Origin: Labia minor
Lineage: Eukaryota > Arthropoda > Insecta > Dermaptera > Spongiphoridae
Direction: 5' to 3'
Length of the DNA stretch: 64,000 nt
Assembly (NCBI GenBank): GCA_963082975.1
Contig: OY720345.1
Coordinates: 75,733,034-75,797,033 of the forward strand
Shown piece by piece: positions 21,194 through 34,639 of this stretch; the first letter of the stretch is position 1, and every line of letters begins with the position of its first letter. A program made the position numbers and the translations under genes. Below the pieces are notes generated by a model, which saw only the letters and a list, made by a program, of their open reading frames with translations, had not been told where the DNA came from and ran no database searches.

Positions 21194-23889
21194 ATAATAT
21201 AAGTATTAGAATTATTAGTATTAGATAAAAAATCTCCCTTTTCAATCTTTTAATTAATAAAATTAAAATGAGAAAATTTTAAAAAATAATTCACCTTTTT
21301 TTTTGCTTTATGAAAAATTGTTAACTTTTAGGAAAGAAGAAATTATAAAATAAAATTAATGTATTCAAACTACTTTTCAAAATGTTATACTTATACAGGA
21401 AAAATAAGAAGAGTAATAAGAGATTCATAACCGGTCACTTAACTCTTAAAAAATCAACTAAGAATAAAAAGCATAACAAATGATGCAGTCTGAAATATAA
21501 ACCTTATTACAAATAATAATAATAATAAAATTATAATATTATAATCGATAAATTTTAATGTTTCCATGAGTTATTATATACGTAGAAGGGTGGTTAAATT
21601 AAAATATCTATCTTTTACTTTAATTTAAAAAAATCTTATAATATTTATTATCAAAATAATAATTTCAATAAATACTTTCTAAATTTAATCTCTATTTAAT
21701 ATTCAATTTAAAGTATAAAGAAAAATTATTATAGTAAATTGTAGAATTAAAATATTTATTTATTCCAACGTACATTCATTATATTATTAAAAAAATATCA
21801 ATTTATTTGATCAAAAATTTGAAAATAAATTAATATTTGATTGAATATAATATTATTAAAGCATTTGAATTCTTATTGAAAATTTATTTGAAATATTTGA
21901 AAAATTTATTTTTAAAATTATCTACTTTATATTACTAATATTACTAAAATCTCTGAATAAATTTATTTATTTATTTATTTATTTATTTATTAATATATTT
22001 GATACATTTTTGGAATTTTATTTCATTTCCCTTTTTAGTAAGAAGTTACATTTTTCCACATTTTTAAATGATTTCTATTATAATTAATGGTTATAAATGT
22101 ACTTAAATTAAATATAATAGTTTTATTAAATATTAGATCAAAGATATGATTTCTACAGCCAAAATATTTGCATTGTAGAATTTAAATTTCAAAATTATCA
22201 ACAAATGTAAACAATAATTAAATATTACATATGTGAATCCTTACGAAAATATTCAAAATAAAATAGTATATAAATATTTTTATTTAGTAGAGTACAGATG
22301 TCTCTTATATAAGAGATATATTAAATAAATAATTATATATTATATAAGAGATATATTAAATAAATATATTAAATAAAGGATCTTTAAGTTTTAAAAAAAA
22401 ATATTAATGAATATAATTTCATTTAAATTCAAAAACAAAACACATTACTATACTTTTTATAGAAAAATTATGCAAAAAATATTATTTACACCTCTTTATT
22501 TATTCTCTCAAAGAAATACTCACATATAATTATAAATAATATCAATTACATATATATTCAGTAGAGCTCTCTCCCACCTCACACCTTATTTGAGGCAGAG
22601 GAATATAAATATATATATATATATAATAACAAAAAAAAAGAGCAGAAACAAAAACAAATTATCATTCAACCATTCATTCTTCCAATATAAATAAATAAAT
22701 ATATGATTATAAAGGCATTACCTATAAAATTTGAAAACAAAATTTAATTAAAAAGACTATTAAATGATTTATTATTTAAAACTCAACAGAATAGTAGATA
22801 ATAATTGAATTAATCAATATATAATAAATAAAATAATAAAATAAATGATTTAGTAAAATAATAATAATAAATATAAATGAAATCACACAATAGAATAAAT
22901 TATATCAGAATTATAATTCACAAACAATTTGCCAATGAATTCAATTTATAAGAATCAATTTTTTTAATAGAAATTTATAGAAATTGCTGGAGAGATTTTT
23001 ATTGAAGCAGCCATGCAATGTAAAGAAATGATTCAACATATTTTGTTATCCCTACCATTTCTCTTTTTTTCTCTCTCTCTCTTAAAATAGGAAATAGAAA
23101 TCAAAATAAATTGTTAACTGGTTTTTAAATAGGTTATTTATCGATTTACCTGATAAGCGTTTGTGGGGGTGAACTTGTATAGTAATTCAAATATAACAAG
23201 TTAAACTATATCTTGAGCAGTTAGATAGTGAAGGTAAATTTCAATTTTGTTTTTTTTGTATGAAGATATTGTGATATTATATTATCAAATACAATATATC
23301 AATTAATGAAATATATTGACCCTGGTTGCCTACACATTCAACCCTTTATTATTTGCTCTTTGCAAAATTCAACTATGCATTTTAATGAATGACATTTTAT
23401 TTTCATTAACATAAATTAAATAAATTCTCAAGACTTTGATCTTTGTTTAAATGACAGAAAGGTGTGTAGGGTATAATTTATAAATGAATACGATCGCTCA
23501 TTAAAACAATGATAGATTATAAATAAATTATATGTTCTTCGTATTTAAACTAGAGTCATAATTTAAAATCTCGATTGCATTAAATGCAATGAGAATTGAA
23601 TTAGAATTTATTTGGCATGAGAAAGAAGCAGAATTGTATAAACTAATAATTTTATAAATTTATGAACGTTATAATCAATGAATTTGATTATCTAGTTATT
23701 AATTCTTTTATTTTATATATCTCGCATCTAATTTCTGATTTATTGTATTTAGAAAGGAAAAAGTAGTTTATTTTAAAAATATCTTAATTGTAATATGCAT
23801 AATTTAAAAATATTTTAATTTACAGCACTTTTTGATTTAAATTCTCATGAAATATATTTAAAATATGAAAATCACTTGTATCCTTAGAT
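21194..23889. other. AT-rich non-coding DNA
   Basis: No gene or full repeat is recognised. It holds a (TTTA)n run at 21960-21991, a 35-bp-period duplication of a TATATAAGAGATATATT unit at 22306-22365, and TA repeats near 22605. A mildly GC-richer stretch lies at 23130-23350. Confidence 0.4.
21960..21991. repeat. (TTTA)n microsatellite
   Basis: About eight uninterrupted four-base units. Confidence 0.9.
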
Positions 23890-24743
23890 CAGTGACTCTC
23901 AACCTTTTCTTTTTTTACCGCGGCACACTTTTAACGGTTTAAAAAAGTGTAAAGTTTACCATATTGAAAATTAGCTGGAGTGTCTCCACTCGACTATCTC
24001 GCAATTTGAATTGGATTAAATAACATAATATATTATATTTAAATTAAATTTAATTAATTATAAATTATAAATAATAAATATTAAACCAGCGCATGTTTGA
24101 CTTTTTATTGATGGCACCATGGCACGTGTTGGCGCGTGAGATTTGCAGTGTTAAAAAATTAATTCTGGTACTTTCAGCAATTCAATCAAGCTGAAATTCT
24201 ATATATAGCAGTTTTATACAATTATTAATCATGTGAAAAATTATCAAACATATATTTTTATTTTTACGGTCACTTTAGAGGAAAAAAAAAATCAAAACGT
24301 TGTAGGTAATGACCCTCTTCCGGTTGAGCTACATTTCTCAAAAGTTGATAGAAAACTATGAATTTTGAATAATGTCCATGTACCAAATTTCATCATTCTA
24401 GCTCAAACCGTTTTTGCTTAATCTTGCCTACATACATACACACACACACACACACATACACACACACACACACACAGACATTTTTCTCAACCTTAGTGAA
24501 AATGATTCAGGAACCTTCAAAACGTATAAAAACATCAAAATCTCAACATCGAAAATTTTCATGATCGCAATACTATCTCTGGCGAGATAGTAAAAATGGT
24601 TCCAAAAACGGTTTATTTAGAACCATATTGAAAAAATTTAGAAAAAAAAGTCGGAAATGTTTAAGAGCCTATAATTTGGTAGCACACTTTTGAAAATCTC
24701 GCGGCACACAAAAGTGCCGCAGCACACTGGTTGAGAATCACTG
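23890..24743. mobile_element. hAT-type element (CAGTGAYTCTCAACC family) interrupted by HINE-1
   Basis: Ends CAGTGACTCTCAACC and GGTTGAGAATCACTG are inverted repeats. Flanks CCTTAGAT and CCTTAGAG match at 7 of 8 as the 8-bp duplication. Short subterminal words TACCGCGGCACACTTTTAAC and TCTCGCGGCACAC recur in related copies at 28892 and 59723. HINE-1 at 23973-24591 splits it, so the hAT insertion is the older. No coding sequence remains. Confidence 0.85.
23973..24591 (-). mobile_element. HINE-1 copy D, near-complete, nested in hAT
   Basis: Read on -, the 5' end is ACTATCTCGCCAGAGATAGT, a perfect hairpin of ACTATCTC and GAGATAGT. The 3' end is GCGAGATAGTCGAGTGGAGA then CACTCCAGCTAA. A long GTGTGTATG microsatellite (24430-24477 on +) lies beside AATGATGAAATTTGGTA. 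This is the best copy for defining the family. Confidence 0.85.
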
Positions 24744-26029
24744 CCTTAGAGAAATTATCACTATTATTATTATTATTATTATTTTTCAAAAAATGTTACA
24801 ATTTATTTTTTACCTTAAATATATATAATTTTATTATTTAATAAACAATTTTTTAATTAAATAATTTATTAAATGAAATTAATATAATAATAATATTTTT
24901 AATGAAGGAATGAAGTAATAATCATTTATTATGCATTCCAGAGTGAACTTAAATTTTATAAATCTGATCTCGTACAGAACAAAATTTAAAATAAATTTTT
25001 TAAATATTTTTATTAATCATTTATTAACTTAATTAGAAGTAAGTGGAGAATGAATCGTCTTTATAATGTTAATGTTTATAAAAATTAAAAAAAAAAAAAA
25101 AAAAATTGCAAAAAGAATTTCTTCTAGCTAGCCGATCTATACCATAGTAATATCTTAATCTGCCTGCCTTTGGGCGGCTATTAAATGACCAAATGAGGTG
25201 ATTATTCAAACGATCCACACCTGAGCTATTAATCGTTCCAATACCTCAAAGCATCGAGGACAGGATAATTAACAGTCGGTGTAATCTTTCGCCCTCAACC
25301 CACCCGACATACTTGGATTACGTTAGATATGTGGAGATTTTAATTGACATTTTACTTATCATTCAATATTTATTATCATCGCGGAATATTTCACGGATTC
25401 AAGTCCATTTAATTATTAAGTCGCAAAGGTTAATTTGCTATCCAAGTGAGCATGAAATTCATACTTGCATCTTTATCATGCATAATACACATCAACACTT
25501 ACATTAAGGAAAGATGCCAGAGGAGATCACCGTTGCGGAACGAGAAATCCATGTTGGTATCAGCTATAAAAAGTTTTGGCAATATCCTTCCTGAATAAAC
25601 ATTTTACACTCAATATAAAATTACTTAATAGGTTAATAATATCCATTCAAAAGATAAAAATTATTATATAAAATCTAAATTACTATATATATAAATATAT
25701 CTAAATTTACTTTACTTAAATTTATAAATTCAAGTCGATAAAATAAATACTTAAGATACATTTCATAATATTATAAAAAAAAAAATAATAAATTTTCTAT
25801 ATAATCTTACATAAATATAGACAATCTATATAGACATCTATATAGAAAAAAAATTAGAAAAGGAAATAAATGTTTTAGTTTTAAAATTCGTTTTAATTAG
25901 AAATTTTCTTTTAACTTTCAAAATCTTCATTTCTTTTTTTTTAAGATGATTATGAGGAATGATATTTTATTTTTAATTATTTAATAAAGGAAAAGGGACA
26001 TGCTGAATGTGATATTAATTCAATTTATT
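24744..26029. other. Non-coding with a GC-richer island at 25120-25570
   Basis: The island contains AT-rich homeodomain-like words and TATCATGCATAATAC, but no convincing coding frame (the longest is 64 codons and unrecognised). It could be a conserved regulatory element. The flanks are AT-rich, with a (TTA)n run near 24763-24783. Confidence 0.35.
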
Positions 26030-26698
26030 AATAAGTTGACCTGTGGCCAGGTCCGAACCGACCGACAGTTTGAAATAAATTAATTTCCAGCTACAGAAAC
26101 AATTTCAAATAATTTTAATATATCTATTAATATAATAATATATGTAATAAAAAACAGATATGGATAGAACATAAATATTTTAAATTTTATTTTATTCATA
26201 ATATATATGTAAGACAAGGCTGTGACGTCATGAATGGCTGGATGACGTCATATAATTTTAAATTAAGAAAAAAACTAATAAAAATAATTTTTCTCGAGAA
26301 TAAAACCAATACAAAGTGCATGATTCGTGGTGATATGTAAAAAATCTCCTTATGTGAAATTTGGTGTGAAAATAACCCTTACCTTCCTATCGTCGATCGC
26401 TAATACTACCACTTCCGGTTTCCGGATTTACACCAAAAGTTGATCAATTCATCCCACTGATGCATTAAGTAAATATACCAAATTTCATCAAAATCCGTTG
26501 AGCCGTTCAGGCTGTACACATCTATACGGACGGACGGACAGACAGACGGACAGACAGACGGACAGACGGACGGACAGACATCATGCTAAAAATACTTTTT
26601 TCTGTTAAGAAAATGCATGATTCGTGGAGATATGTAAAAATCTCCACATGTGAAATTTGGTGTGAAAACAATACCTCCCTTAATATCGTCGGTCGGTA
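26030..26698 (-). mobile_element. HINE-2 copy b, full-length
   Basis: Left end AATAAGTTGACCTGTGGCC (hairpin), then CCGAACCGACCGACAG. The right end is ATCGTCGGTCGGTAA. A GACGGACAGACGG microsatellite is at 26525-26580, preceded by AAATCCGTTGAGCCGTTCAG. Two copies of GTGAAATTTGGTGTGAAAA flank the microsatellite half. Open frames in the microsatellite are by-products. Confidence 0.85.
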
Positions 26699-26756
26699 AA
26701 AATTAACATACTCTCTCTTCATTTCTTGATATAAAATTAAATTAAATTATCTGGTT

Positions 26757-27236
26757 GTAACCGAGCCTCCGCTCGGTACTTTAAAAAAAACTATTCCTAT
26801 AGAACTATGGATATTTAAGATTAAGATTATCATATAAAATAAATAGTCATAAAATATACACCCCTTAAACGTACGTATTATGCACTTAAAGACAGAAATG
26901 TATGGCCTGTGGATATAACATTATATATATTTCGTAATTTGAATACAAAATATTATTAAAATAGATATATTTTTTATTTTATATTTTATTTATAATATTT
27001 TGTATTTAAGCAAGCGCTATCCGGCGCCATTTTTTTATTATAAAATTCCTATTTTAAATTAAGAAAAAACTAACAAAGATAATTTTTCCCGAGGCTGAAA
27101 CCAATACAGATCGATTATTTTTTATAAAAATTATCTATATGAAGTGAATTTCAAAAAAATTCTATTTTAGAGCGGTTTAATATCTCAAAAATACAAATAT
27201 ATATATATATACAATTTTTGCTTGAAAATAAGATAA
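26757..27236 (-). mobile_element. R4 copy a, short form
   Basis: Left end AACCGAGCCTCCGCTCGGTAC is the R4 3' hairpin (CCGAGC/GCTCGG). The right end, read inverted, is ATCTTATTTTCAAGCAAAAA then TTGTATATA, the R4 5' end. Inside, 27055-27105 (TTAAGAAAAAACTAACAAAG, TTTTCCCGAGGCTGAAACCA) matches the HINE-2 core at 26255-26310, which links the two families. Confidence 0.6.
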
Positions 27237-28891
27237 ATCAATCAAAACTTTATCCTTTTTAAAATTTGTTTTAATTGTAAGATAAATGAGTGTTTATTTA
27301 ATCGATAATCTTGTTACGGAATAATATTATAAAAGTGTGAAACAATAATACATAAAATATTTTTTATAATTTCTCCTTTTATTAATTTTATTGCAAAATA
27401 TATTTTTTATTTATTTATTTATTTATTTAAGTTCTTGTACATAAACAAATTATCTTTGAAAATTTTAAATACATTATTTTATTTAATATTCTTTCAATTT
27501 ATCTAAATATCATTTATACTATAATATATTATATGTAATAAATATAAATCGAAAAGTTAAAAAAAAAAAATTTTAGGCGAATAATATTTTTTAAATAATC
27601 ATAACGATTGTTCGTGGGAAAAATATTATACAATAAAAACAGGTGGAATAAAGTAAAATAAATGGATTTAAAATCACCTTCGCGTCTCTGACGAGATTAA
27701 AGTTGTGGGAATGAACTGGAACGAAAATGTTTTATGAAAAACTAAATAAATTTGAAAATAATAGAGATCATGAATTTATATATTTTTTTTTAATTTAATC
27801 AGCGCCTTAGTAATGTAATAATTATTCTTTTGTTACACTCTCGAAAAAAGAAAAAAAAAGAACTATAACCATTTAACTTTTTTTAAGAAAATTATAGTCT
27901 TCTTTTTATTTAGTGTAGGATTATATTGAACTTAGATACAGACATATAATAATATGCGTATTTTTAAATTTTTTTTTTTTTTTTTTTTTTTTCGTCTTTT
28001 AATTATTCTTTCCACTAAATCATTTTATGTTACATATATATAATTAAATAAGAAAATATTTTTTACAATATAAATCTCAGCAAATTAAATACATACAATT
28101 TTTTAAATGATTTTTTCTCATTAAATTAAAAATTGATGAATTCGATATGCTTTTAAGATTTTAAAATATATTTTTAGAATAAAAAACGAATATAAAAATA
28201 AAAAACAATACTTTCAAACCAACCATTCACTAAATGCTTTCTCTATTTAAAATGTTCATTGAATTATTAATTTAAATATATATTATATATATTATATGTA
28301 GGTATATCTAGTAGAAGAAGAAAAAATTAGGTATAAATCATGAAATCAATAAAATGGTGCAAAAACAACAAAAATTTAATTTACTATATCTGATATATGT
28401 ATTAGTAATATTATATTTAAAATTAATATGAATATCAAAAGAAATTTAATTTTAAATATAAAAAAAAATATTAAATAGAATAAATAGGCATTTTTAGGAG
28501 AGTATTCTTGTCACATTATAAGTATATAAATTAACAATTATCTGATAAATTCATTCTTAATAGATTAGATTAATTCTTAATTTCGCTTTTGAATTTGAAG
28601 AAAGTGCAATCAATTTTTCAGTCAGATTAGCTTCTAGTATTTTTTCTTGTGAGAAACTATTCAAGTATTTTATTTTCATAAAAATAGGCTCTAGGCTATT
28701 CCACTTAGAGGCCCTTCCACATATAATAATAATGCTATATATAAGTATATGTTATATATAATAAAATATTTTTATAAAATTATTATTTATATTATTTGAA
28801 AATTAACTTTAAATAAGAGATATTTAACTATTTAGTATAATATTAATTATTACTATGTTTATCTCGTCAGAATTATGTACCTGGAATCGAG
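27237..28891. other. AT-rich non-coding DNA
   Basis: Only poly-A/T, TTTA repeats (27405-27432) and a T run at about 27968-27992. No gene is recognised. Confidence 0.45.
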
Positions 28892-29282
28892 CAGTGATTC
28901 TCAACTTTTTTTTACCTCGGCACACTTTTAACGGTTTAAAAATTTGGCGGCACCTAAAGAAAAAGATAAGTGTAAAAATTATTTACTTACCTATAATAAA
29001 CTGTGAAATATAGTTTATGATAATAATCAGGATCCGGCAACCTTTTTCAATAGTCGGGCACATTTCTGAAATAATATAACAGGGGTGGGCACACTTGGTG
29101 ATACTTAGAGCCATATTGAAAAATCGAAAATGTTTAAGAGTCTGTGATCGCAAAAACATTTTAACACATTTTTTCACATACAAATAAAATAAATAAGTAC
29201 TTTTTCTTAATTTGAACTTTACATTTGTAAATTTTGGGGGCACATTTCGAAACTCTCGCGGCACAGTGGTTGAGAATCACTG
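28892..29282. mobile_element. hAT-type element, same family as 23890
   Basis: Ends CAGTGATTCTCAACTTTT and GTGGTTGAGAATCACTG are inverted repeats. CCTCGGCACACTTTTAACGG and TCTCGCGGCACAGTGG are the family subterminal words. The flanking octamers match poorly, so the target duplication has decayed. An internal CAGGGGTGGGCACAC resembles another hAT end and suggests a chimera. Confidence 0.75.
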
Positions 29283-29700
29283 ATCAAGAGAAATATATTA
29301 AGTACACTAAAATAATAATAAATTTATTTAAGAGTACGAATATTTAATAGTGTGTTCATATTGATGAGATTAAAATTTATATATTAATTTTATTATTACA
29401 AATGTAGGCTCTTCTTGATCTTGAGTTGATACCCAAATAAAATTTTAATAGAAATATTTAAATAAATAGAAATAAGAAGTTTGTGAGTCAGTCTGCTTTA
29501 ATCGGAGCAAGCGTACGGTACTTGATAACGACTGCAGAATAAGTAGTTGAAACGTTGTAAGTACATTTATTTTACTAAATAAAATAGATTATACAAATAT
29601 GTGGTGTATTAATAAAAATTCCTTTAATAAATAGAAATAAATTTTATAAAGATTCCTATTCTATTGTGAAACTATCTCATGTTCAAGTTTATATATATTA
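29283..29700. other. AT-rich spacer with a GC-richer patch at 29480-29560
   Basis: No gene or repeat is recognised. The patch reads AATCGGAGCAAGCGTACGG and has no open frame of note. Confidence 0.3.
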
Positions 29701-31411
29701 GTACCGGGACCCCGAGCCTCGGCTCGGTACTTAAGTTAAAAAAAATGATTCATTATTATTGAATTTGGCTGGTAATATTAATACCTGAGACACCGAGCTA
29801 TTGCTCGACCCTTTAAAAAATATTGATATACAATTTTTTAATAAAATCTCATATCAAAAAAGAAAATTTATTAAAAATTAAAAATAAAAAAATATAAACA
29901 AAAAGTTTAATGTATGGATATATGTGTTCATGCAATGAAAACAGATATCGGTATAACAAATATTTTTAATTTTATTTAATAATTATAATATAAATAATAA
30001 GATATAAGAAGCGGTGGCTTGATTGAATAAATGTGTTAAAATTTAAACAAATTCAAATATTCTTTTATATACAATTGCAATAATAAATAATAATGATTTG
30101 ATAAAGGATATAACTTTAATTTGGGCGCCAAGATAATAAGGGTTGATAAAAATAAACTTTCACAAAATATTTGTATATTGTTAACGGGGGTTTAATAGAA
30201 AGAAAGAAAACAAAAATAAAGATAAATTTACCAAATATTTCAGAACATGGAACATATAAACATAAATTTAAGGATTGAGTACCATGCCCTATCTCATCAG
30301 CTCAATGGTTTCACAACGACTCCAACGACTGTCTATCATAGCGAGCCAAGGGCTGCTAAGATCTTTAGGGGAATCCCTTTTAGTTTTGGCGGGCTCCATC
30401 TGAGCAGCACCTCCTGGGACCCAATTCCAGTGGATGAGTTCACCAGGTTTAAATATAATTACAAATAAAATAAATGGTCCGCCCGTTACACACACATATT
30501 ATATACAATTTAATATTATTTTATATATATTTATATTATTGAATATATGTGTTAAAATTTAAACAAATTCAATTTTAAGAATATATATATATTAAAGAAA
30601 GAAATTGTTTTTAAAATATCCTAAATAATATGTAACAATTTTCAAGATAGAAATTTATTACAATATTACTATTATTAAATGTTGCATCATTGCATCAATC
30701 TGATTAAAATGAACTTCGGGTACTCAATAATAATATATAAATAATATTAATAAATATTAAATGATATTTTAGTGAAGAAATATTAAAAATTATAAAACTA
30801 TCTAAAACTTAATTAATAAAATAAAATAAAAGAACAATGAATAAATAAATATAAAATAGTAATTTATTAAAAAATAATAGATTAAAAAAAAAAAAAAAAT
30901 TATTTTCCGCCAGTTTCGATCCTGCGAAGTTGAATTGTCAGACAGTCGCTCTACCCATTAGACTAATAATACTTAGATGATGAAAACGACATTTTTTACT
31001 CCCTTAGCAAGACGTATGTTTTTTTGTTTTTGTTTTTGTTTTTTTTTTTGAGAGAGATTAATAAATATCTATATATATTTTATTAAAAATAAATATTTTT
31101 AATTTTATTTCGAAATTAAATAATAAATTTTAAAATATTTTAAATAAAAAAAAATATTAATACAATTTCAGTTAAAAAATGGATGCCAATTTTGACGTTT
31201 TCCATATATAATTTTCAATTAAGAAATTAATAATGAAGCTGTATGTTTCAAGAGATATCATCAATAAAACTTAATTTTTCTTTATAAATACTATATCTAG
31301 TGTGAATTTGAAAAAAATCGTTAGAGCGGTTTTTGAGAACCAATATATATAGATAAATAGATAAATAGATAGATATATACAATTTTAGCTAGCATAATAA
31401 GATAAGATATA
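29701..31411 (-). mobile_element. R4 copy b, long form with tRNA-like module
   Basis: Left end ACCGGGACCCCGAGCCTCGG then CTCGGTAC carries the hairpin CCGAGCC/GGCTCGG. About 90 bases on is a second hairpin-like end, ACACCGAGCTATTGCTCGAC. The right end, read inverted, is TCTTATCTTATTATGCTAGC. At 30905-30975, read on -, is a tRNA-like block TTAGTCTAATGGGTAGAGCG (A-box) with GGATCGAAACT (B-box). A 25-bp word GTTAAAATTTAAACAAATTC occurs at about 30034 and 30550 and encloses a GC-richer, unexplained segment (30240-30440). Confidence 0.6.
30240..30440. other. GC-richer segment inside R4 copy b
   Basis: Open on both strands for about 70 codons (HALSHQLNGF on +, GELIHWNWVPGG on -). Neither frame is recognisable. 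It is absent from other R4 copies, so it is probably captured or inserted DNA. Confidence 0.35.
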
Positions 31412-34400
31412 TACATTATTATTTATATTTATTATTTATTATAACAAATTATGGATAATATTTGTTATTTTGTAAAATTCAGTCTATTAGGTATATTAAT
31501 GTTAATATATATATGTATTTTATCAAGATTTATGAAATTAAGAATTTTGTAGTTTTGTAGTATTTTAAATTGATTAATAAATTGAAAATTATTAATTTTC
31601 TTGGAAATACATCATGCTTTATAATAGAAATTGTAGTAAATATCAATAAACTTTGAATAAAAAATACATTATCTAGAAGACTCAATTTGTCCATCTAAAT
31701 TTGTTTTAGTTAAATGCGTTAAAAAGAACAAAAAATACACGGAGTGGGGTGGAATGAACCCTATTATACCCTTTGATCATTAATATGAAAATAATTCTCA
31801 ATTAATTCCACCCATACATCATTGTCATGATCTAATAACTAAAACATTGAAATTAATTAGTTTATTCATTTATATTTAAAAAATTATTTTTAATAAATTG
31901 TTTAAACAAACGATAAAAAGATCTTTGAAAGATGAAAGTGAATTTTTTTTTAATCTATAATTTAATTTAATAATTTATATTATTATCAAGATTATTAATA
32001 GCTAAGTATCTTTTTAATGGTGTTTAAATCATAATTTGTTAACAAAATAATAATACAGTAAATATTTTTGTCTTTTTTCTATTGTCTTCTTCTTTCAATT
32101 AATCGTATTGAAGTTCAAAGGAATATAAAGTAAAGGCTTGCTTTAGCAACAATTTAGATAATTTCCTCCGATGTACGAGCGCATTCTGTAAGTTTTCGCA
32201 AATTGTTTCTGGAAATCCATTTAAAAACTTTGTGAGGCAGATTGGAATGCGGGACCTGCGGAGAATGCCCGGTGAAGAAGACAATGAGAGATGATCTGGG
32301 AACCGGTTGGCTTAGACTAGGACCAGATGAACAGTTGGGCCCAGTGACTCGGTGACACAGTAAGCCAGCGCCTTGCTGACTTCGCATAAAGATGCTTGCA
32401 TCCCATGACTCATCCTTCCCTTGCCACTTCTTAACCCACCAATTTTTTTTTTTTTTTTTTTTTCTTTCATCGAAATTATTTTCATCAGCAACGATCGCCT
32501 ACGGCTTGAAGCTATCATTAACTTTTATATAGGTTCCGGAACTAAAAGCTTTTATTGTTTGAAATTTATTTCTCCTCCTCCCTCCCTCATAATCCTTTTT
32601 GAAATACTAATGCAAAATTAAAAAAAAATCTATATATAAGTATATATATATAAAAAATCTATATATAAGTATATATATATATAGCTTTCAACGATCTTAT
32701 CTAGTATAAATCAAAATAATGTTGAAATAATAAACAGTGGAATTCTATTAATTACTTTAAGATTAAAGTCCGAGGTGGTCCTTTTACAGCCACTCCAACA
32801 ACATTAGACTATTTATTTGTTACTGATTTATAATTTAATTATTGATAAATTTGCATATGAAAATGTTTTTTCAAATAAAAAAAATGAAACAATACTGCAG
32901 TTTGGCTTTCATCATATAGGTTACCGCCCCATCTAATATAATAATAATGTTTCTGAGTAGTAATGTTAAATTGTTATATAATGAACCAACAAAATATATA
33001 TTATATAAATAATTAATATTATAAAAAAATTAATTTATTATATCTTATGAGTATATAATATGTATATAAAATCTTAAGGAAATTAATATTTAGTGTACGT
33101 ATTTATTGTACTAGTAATTTTATTAATTTTGGTGTAATTATTATAAAAGTCTTATAGCAATTATTCATATTGTTTCTCTATTATTCCGATTAAAAGTGAA
33201 AACTATATTTTATCTATATTTATAGTAATTAATTCTTCTATTGGTATTCTAGTATTATAGGCGTAAAAAAGTTTTCTCTTTTAGCTATAGGGATCCATTT
33301 CTTTATGAACATAAATGTCTATAAATAGAGATCGCGTTAAAAATCGAATAAATAAATTCCTCTCTTCTAATGATAGTTTTTATTTGTATGTTGATAGGCA
33401 AAGAACCGTTGCTGAACCTGCCTTGCTGCATTCATCACTACAATAAAACAAACCCTTGACATGCAATGAGAGTCTCAAATTTGTGAAGACTCACTTTACA
33501 TACCGTAGGTGAAGTTCAAGGAAATTGAACTAGATGAACCAGAGGCTGCCGGAGAGCGGAGGTTGCTGCTGTGGGAATTAGAAAGCAAACAGCAGCTGTC
33601 AGAGTGACACGTCACCCTTAATTAAAACTTAATCATTGTGTAGGTCCAGAAATAGGACATGCACCAGTGATAGCCATCTATTCTGTTTGTTTAGAGATTC
33701 CCTTAACAGGCAGACTCCAATGAAAATAAACAACAACCTGATTACCCGGTAGCGAAATTATATTCAAGGGCAATATTCATATTTATAATATTAAACAAAT
33801 AATAGATAATTTTAAGGCATTTTTTATATTAAAATAAGATATCATTATATGCAAATACGTATATCGCATTTATAGTCAAGAAATTAAATAAATATAATAT
33901 AGATAAATTTATCTAATATCTTCTTATATATCTTATTATATAGTACTTATTATTTATACTTAGTATTTATTAATTGAATGCCCTCATTTAAATATTTTCA
34001 AATTGATTTAATTCTCAATTATAAATTTAAAATATATTGTTTTTAATGATTAATGTTCAGAAATAAAAAAAAAATAAACAAGATTTTGATTTTTTTAAAA
34101 TGGAAAAATTTTATAAATCCCCCTTTCCCCTAAAGAGAAGATCATAATCAGATTTTGTTAATTTCATTGCTTGTTAAGATCTCAAGTATTTACTTTTGAC
34201 ATTTTTTCGATGAGGTTATTTGGAATGTCTTATGGTTAAGCAATTATACCATTTTCATTTTCATTTGAAATTTAATAGAAAAGTTCTCAAAGTTTGTTAA
34301 AAAAAAACAACTAATTTTAAAACATCTAACTATGTAATATAATGAAAATATCAAAAAATATCTTACTTTTAAATTTTCAAAAAAAATTATAATATTTAGA

Positions 34401-34639
34401 ATGATATCAGAAAGTTATGTGTTTAGCAGTTAATTATTTTAATTTTTAATAATAATAATAATAAAAATATTTAAAAAATAATTATTTTATTTATATCGTC
34501 GATTAAATAGGGAAAATTACAAACTTCTAAAATAAAATCTAGAAATTAAAAAAAAAAAAATCCTTTTTATGTTCAAAATCATAATGATTTATATTGAAAG
34601 TAAATTGATTAATTGGCATGCTTATTTCATCCCCAGTTA
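31412..34639. other. Gene-poor DNA with two GC-richer islands
   Basis: Islands at about 32100-32600 and 33390-33780 have no recognised coding frame. The second contains AACAGCAGCTGTCAGAGTG, an E-box. A TA-rich duplication of a TCTATATATAAGTATA unit is at 32627-32687. 31735-31835 (GGAGTGGGGTGGAATGAACC ... AATTCCACCC) looks like a small inverted-ended element but is unproven. 32765-32955 resembles 59385-59660. Confidence 0.35.

Noticed and set aside
26525-26580. Regular short repeats resembling a CRISPR-like array
   Set aside because: Uninterrupted GACGGACAGACGG microsatellite with no spacers, in a eukaryotic context.
26522-26722. 66-codon - frame rich in SVRLSVRPSV
   Set aside because: It is the translation of the HINE-2 GACGGACAG microsatellite. 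The - frame at 42044-42358 has the same origin.
30247-30495. Overlapping 68-73-codon frames on both strands
   Set aside because: GC-richer DNA opens frames on both strands. No domain, codon pattern or splice context supports a gene.
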